Below are positions 5,139 through 5,546 of a DNA stretch of 5,546 nt, piece by piece. The stretch spans positions 1 through 5,546 of the forward strand of contig JAERRQ010000124.1 of NCBI GenBank assembly GCA_016735355.1. The letters are read 5' to 3'. This stretch comes from Desulfobacterales bacterium. Lineage in GTDB: Bacteria; Desulfobacterota; Desulfobacteria; Desulfobacterales; BuS5. The notes below the pieces were generated by a model that saw only the letters and a list, made by a program, of their open reading frames with translations, did not search any database and was not told where the DNA came from. The translations under genes were made by a program, and so were the position numbers. Positions within the stretch are counted from its first letter, which is position 1. The number at the start of each line of letters is the position of its first letter.

Positions 5139-5546
5139 TTTTTTGTCCTTTTACGTTCATTATAAGCCCTGCAAACGTCTATAAAGGTAGCAGCCGCATC
5201 CGGACAGGAGCCGAAATGCAGATGGCAATAACTCCCCAGGGTATTATTTATCCTGTAACCTTTTAATTTTTTCTTCTGACCGATTCTGTCGGCGGCTTTA
5301 TAAATATTGTCTATATTTATTTCCATTAAAAGGTCATCTGTTTCTGAGTAATGAAATTCATGCCCCTTTATTTTTTCTCCTGCCCTGCCGATAATAGTAT
5401 CCTCTGACAATGAAATCTCGCGATATCCAAGGGCTTTTAATTTTGTAAACATTCTTGTTGTAAAGGGAAGGCAGCCTGACATGCAATATGCATTATTTTG
5501 ATGATCATAAAGCTTGCTGCAAAGATACATAAACCCGCCGCATTCT
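5135..5546 (-). CDS. cbiA: Cobyrinate a,c-diamide synthase CbiA, C-terminal glutaminase part (5' end beyond window)
   Basis: CbiA amidates the a and c acetate side chains of cobyrinate using ATP and ammonia drawn from glutamine. Only the last 136 residues are visible, most of the class I glutamine amidotransferase domain. At the very edge the frame reads ECGGFMYL, which contains the nucleophile cysteine (codon 5540-5542). About 60 residues on comes GHEFHYSE with the partner histidine, then GYRINNTLGSYCHLHFGSCP, the closing block of the family. The in-frame ATG at 5528-5530 is therefore internal and not the start. A full CbiA is about 450 residues, so roughly 320, including the ATP-binding domain, lie outside the window. 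CobQ is a relative, but the GHEFHYSE and SYCHLHFGS wording and the neighbouring cbiC favour CbiA. The stop overlaps the cbiC start (ATGA). Confidence 0.93.
   Translation of the reverse strand, partial: ECGGFMYLCSKLYDHQNNAYCMSGCLPFTTRMFTKLKALGYREISLSEDTIIGRAGEKIKGHEFHYSETDDLLMEINIDNIYKAADRIGQKKKLKGYRINNTLGSYCHLHFGSCPDAAATFIDVCRAYNERKRTKK

Noticed and set aside
636..5546. A previously undescribed system within the coding region
   Set aside because: All six genes match well-known cobalamin enzymes across their conserved blocks, with no extra domains or unexplained genes between them.

Overview
The window carries a compact minus-strand operon for the anaerobic (cobalt-early) branch of cobalamin corrin-ring synthesis. 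It enters at the right edge and ends near position 636. The remaining ~635 bases at the left are a repeat-rich, gene-poor stretch with one broken reading frame. CbiD, a distinct CbiL and a CbiE-CbiT fusion point to the oxygen-independent pathway and so to an anaerobe or facultative anaerobe. AT-leaning sequence, the fused CbiET and the gene order suggest a sulfate-reducer-like (Desulfobacterota-type) bacterium. That placement is inference from style, not from a diagnostic marker.

In transcription order (right to left) the genes are: cbiA, of which only the C-terminal glutaminase half is present (5135-5546); cbiC (4518-5138); cbiL (3788-4513); cbiD (2667-3791); cbiET (1414-2658); and cbiF (636-1412). 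All junctions are tight. cbiA/cbiC and cbiL/cbiD overlap by ATGA, and the other gaps are 1 to 8 bases, so this is one transcription unit with likely translational coupling. Its promoter, and any cobalamin riboswitch, would lie beyond the right edge.

Together the genes encode C20 methylation (CbiL), C11 methylation (CbiF), C1 methylation (CbiD), C5 and C15 methylation with C12 decarboxylation (CbiET), methyl migration to cobyrinate (CbiC) and a,c-diamidation (CbiA). The chelatase (CbiK/CbiX), CbiH, CbiG and CbiJ, needed for an unbroken route, are not in the window and must be encoded elsewhere if the pathway is complete.

Left region: a plus-strand open frame (73-357) without a usable start looks like the 3' end of a truncated gene. 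It sits between two exact copies of an 18-base repeat (55-72 and 572-589). Between the second copy and the frame is an AT-rich spacer with ACGGTTT-like units arranged as an imperfect inverted repeat. A further repeat-like segment (622-642) overlaps the cbiF stop codon. This resembles debris from small repeat or REP-type elements at the end of the operon. No undescribed system is evident; the left 640 bases are the only part not explained by known gene families.
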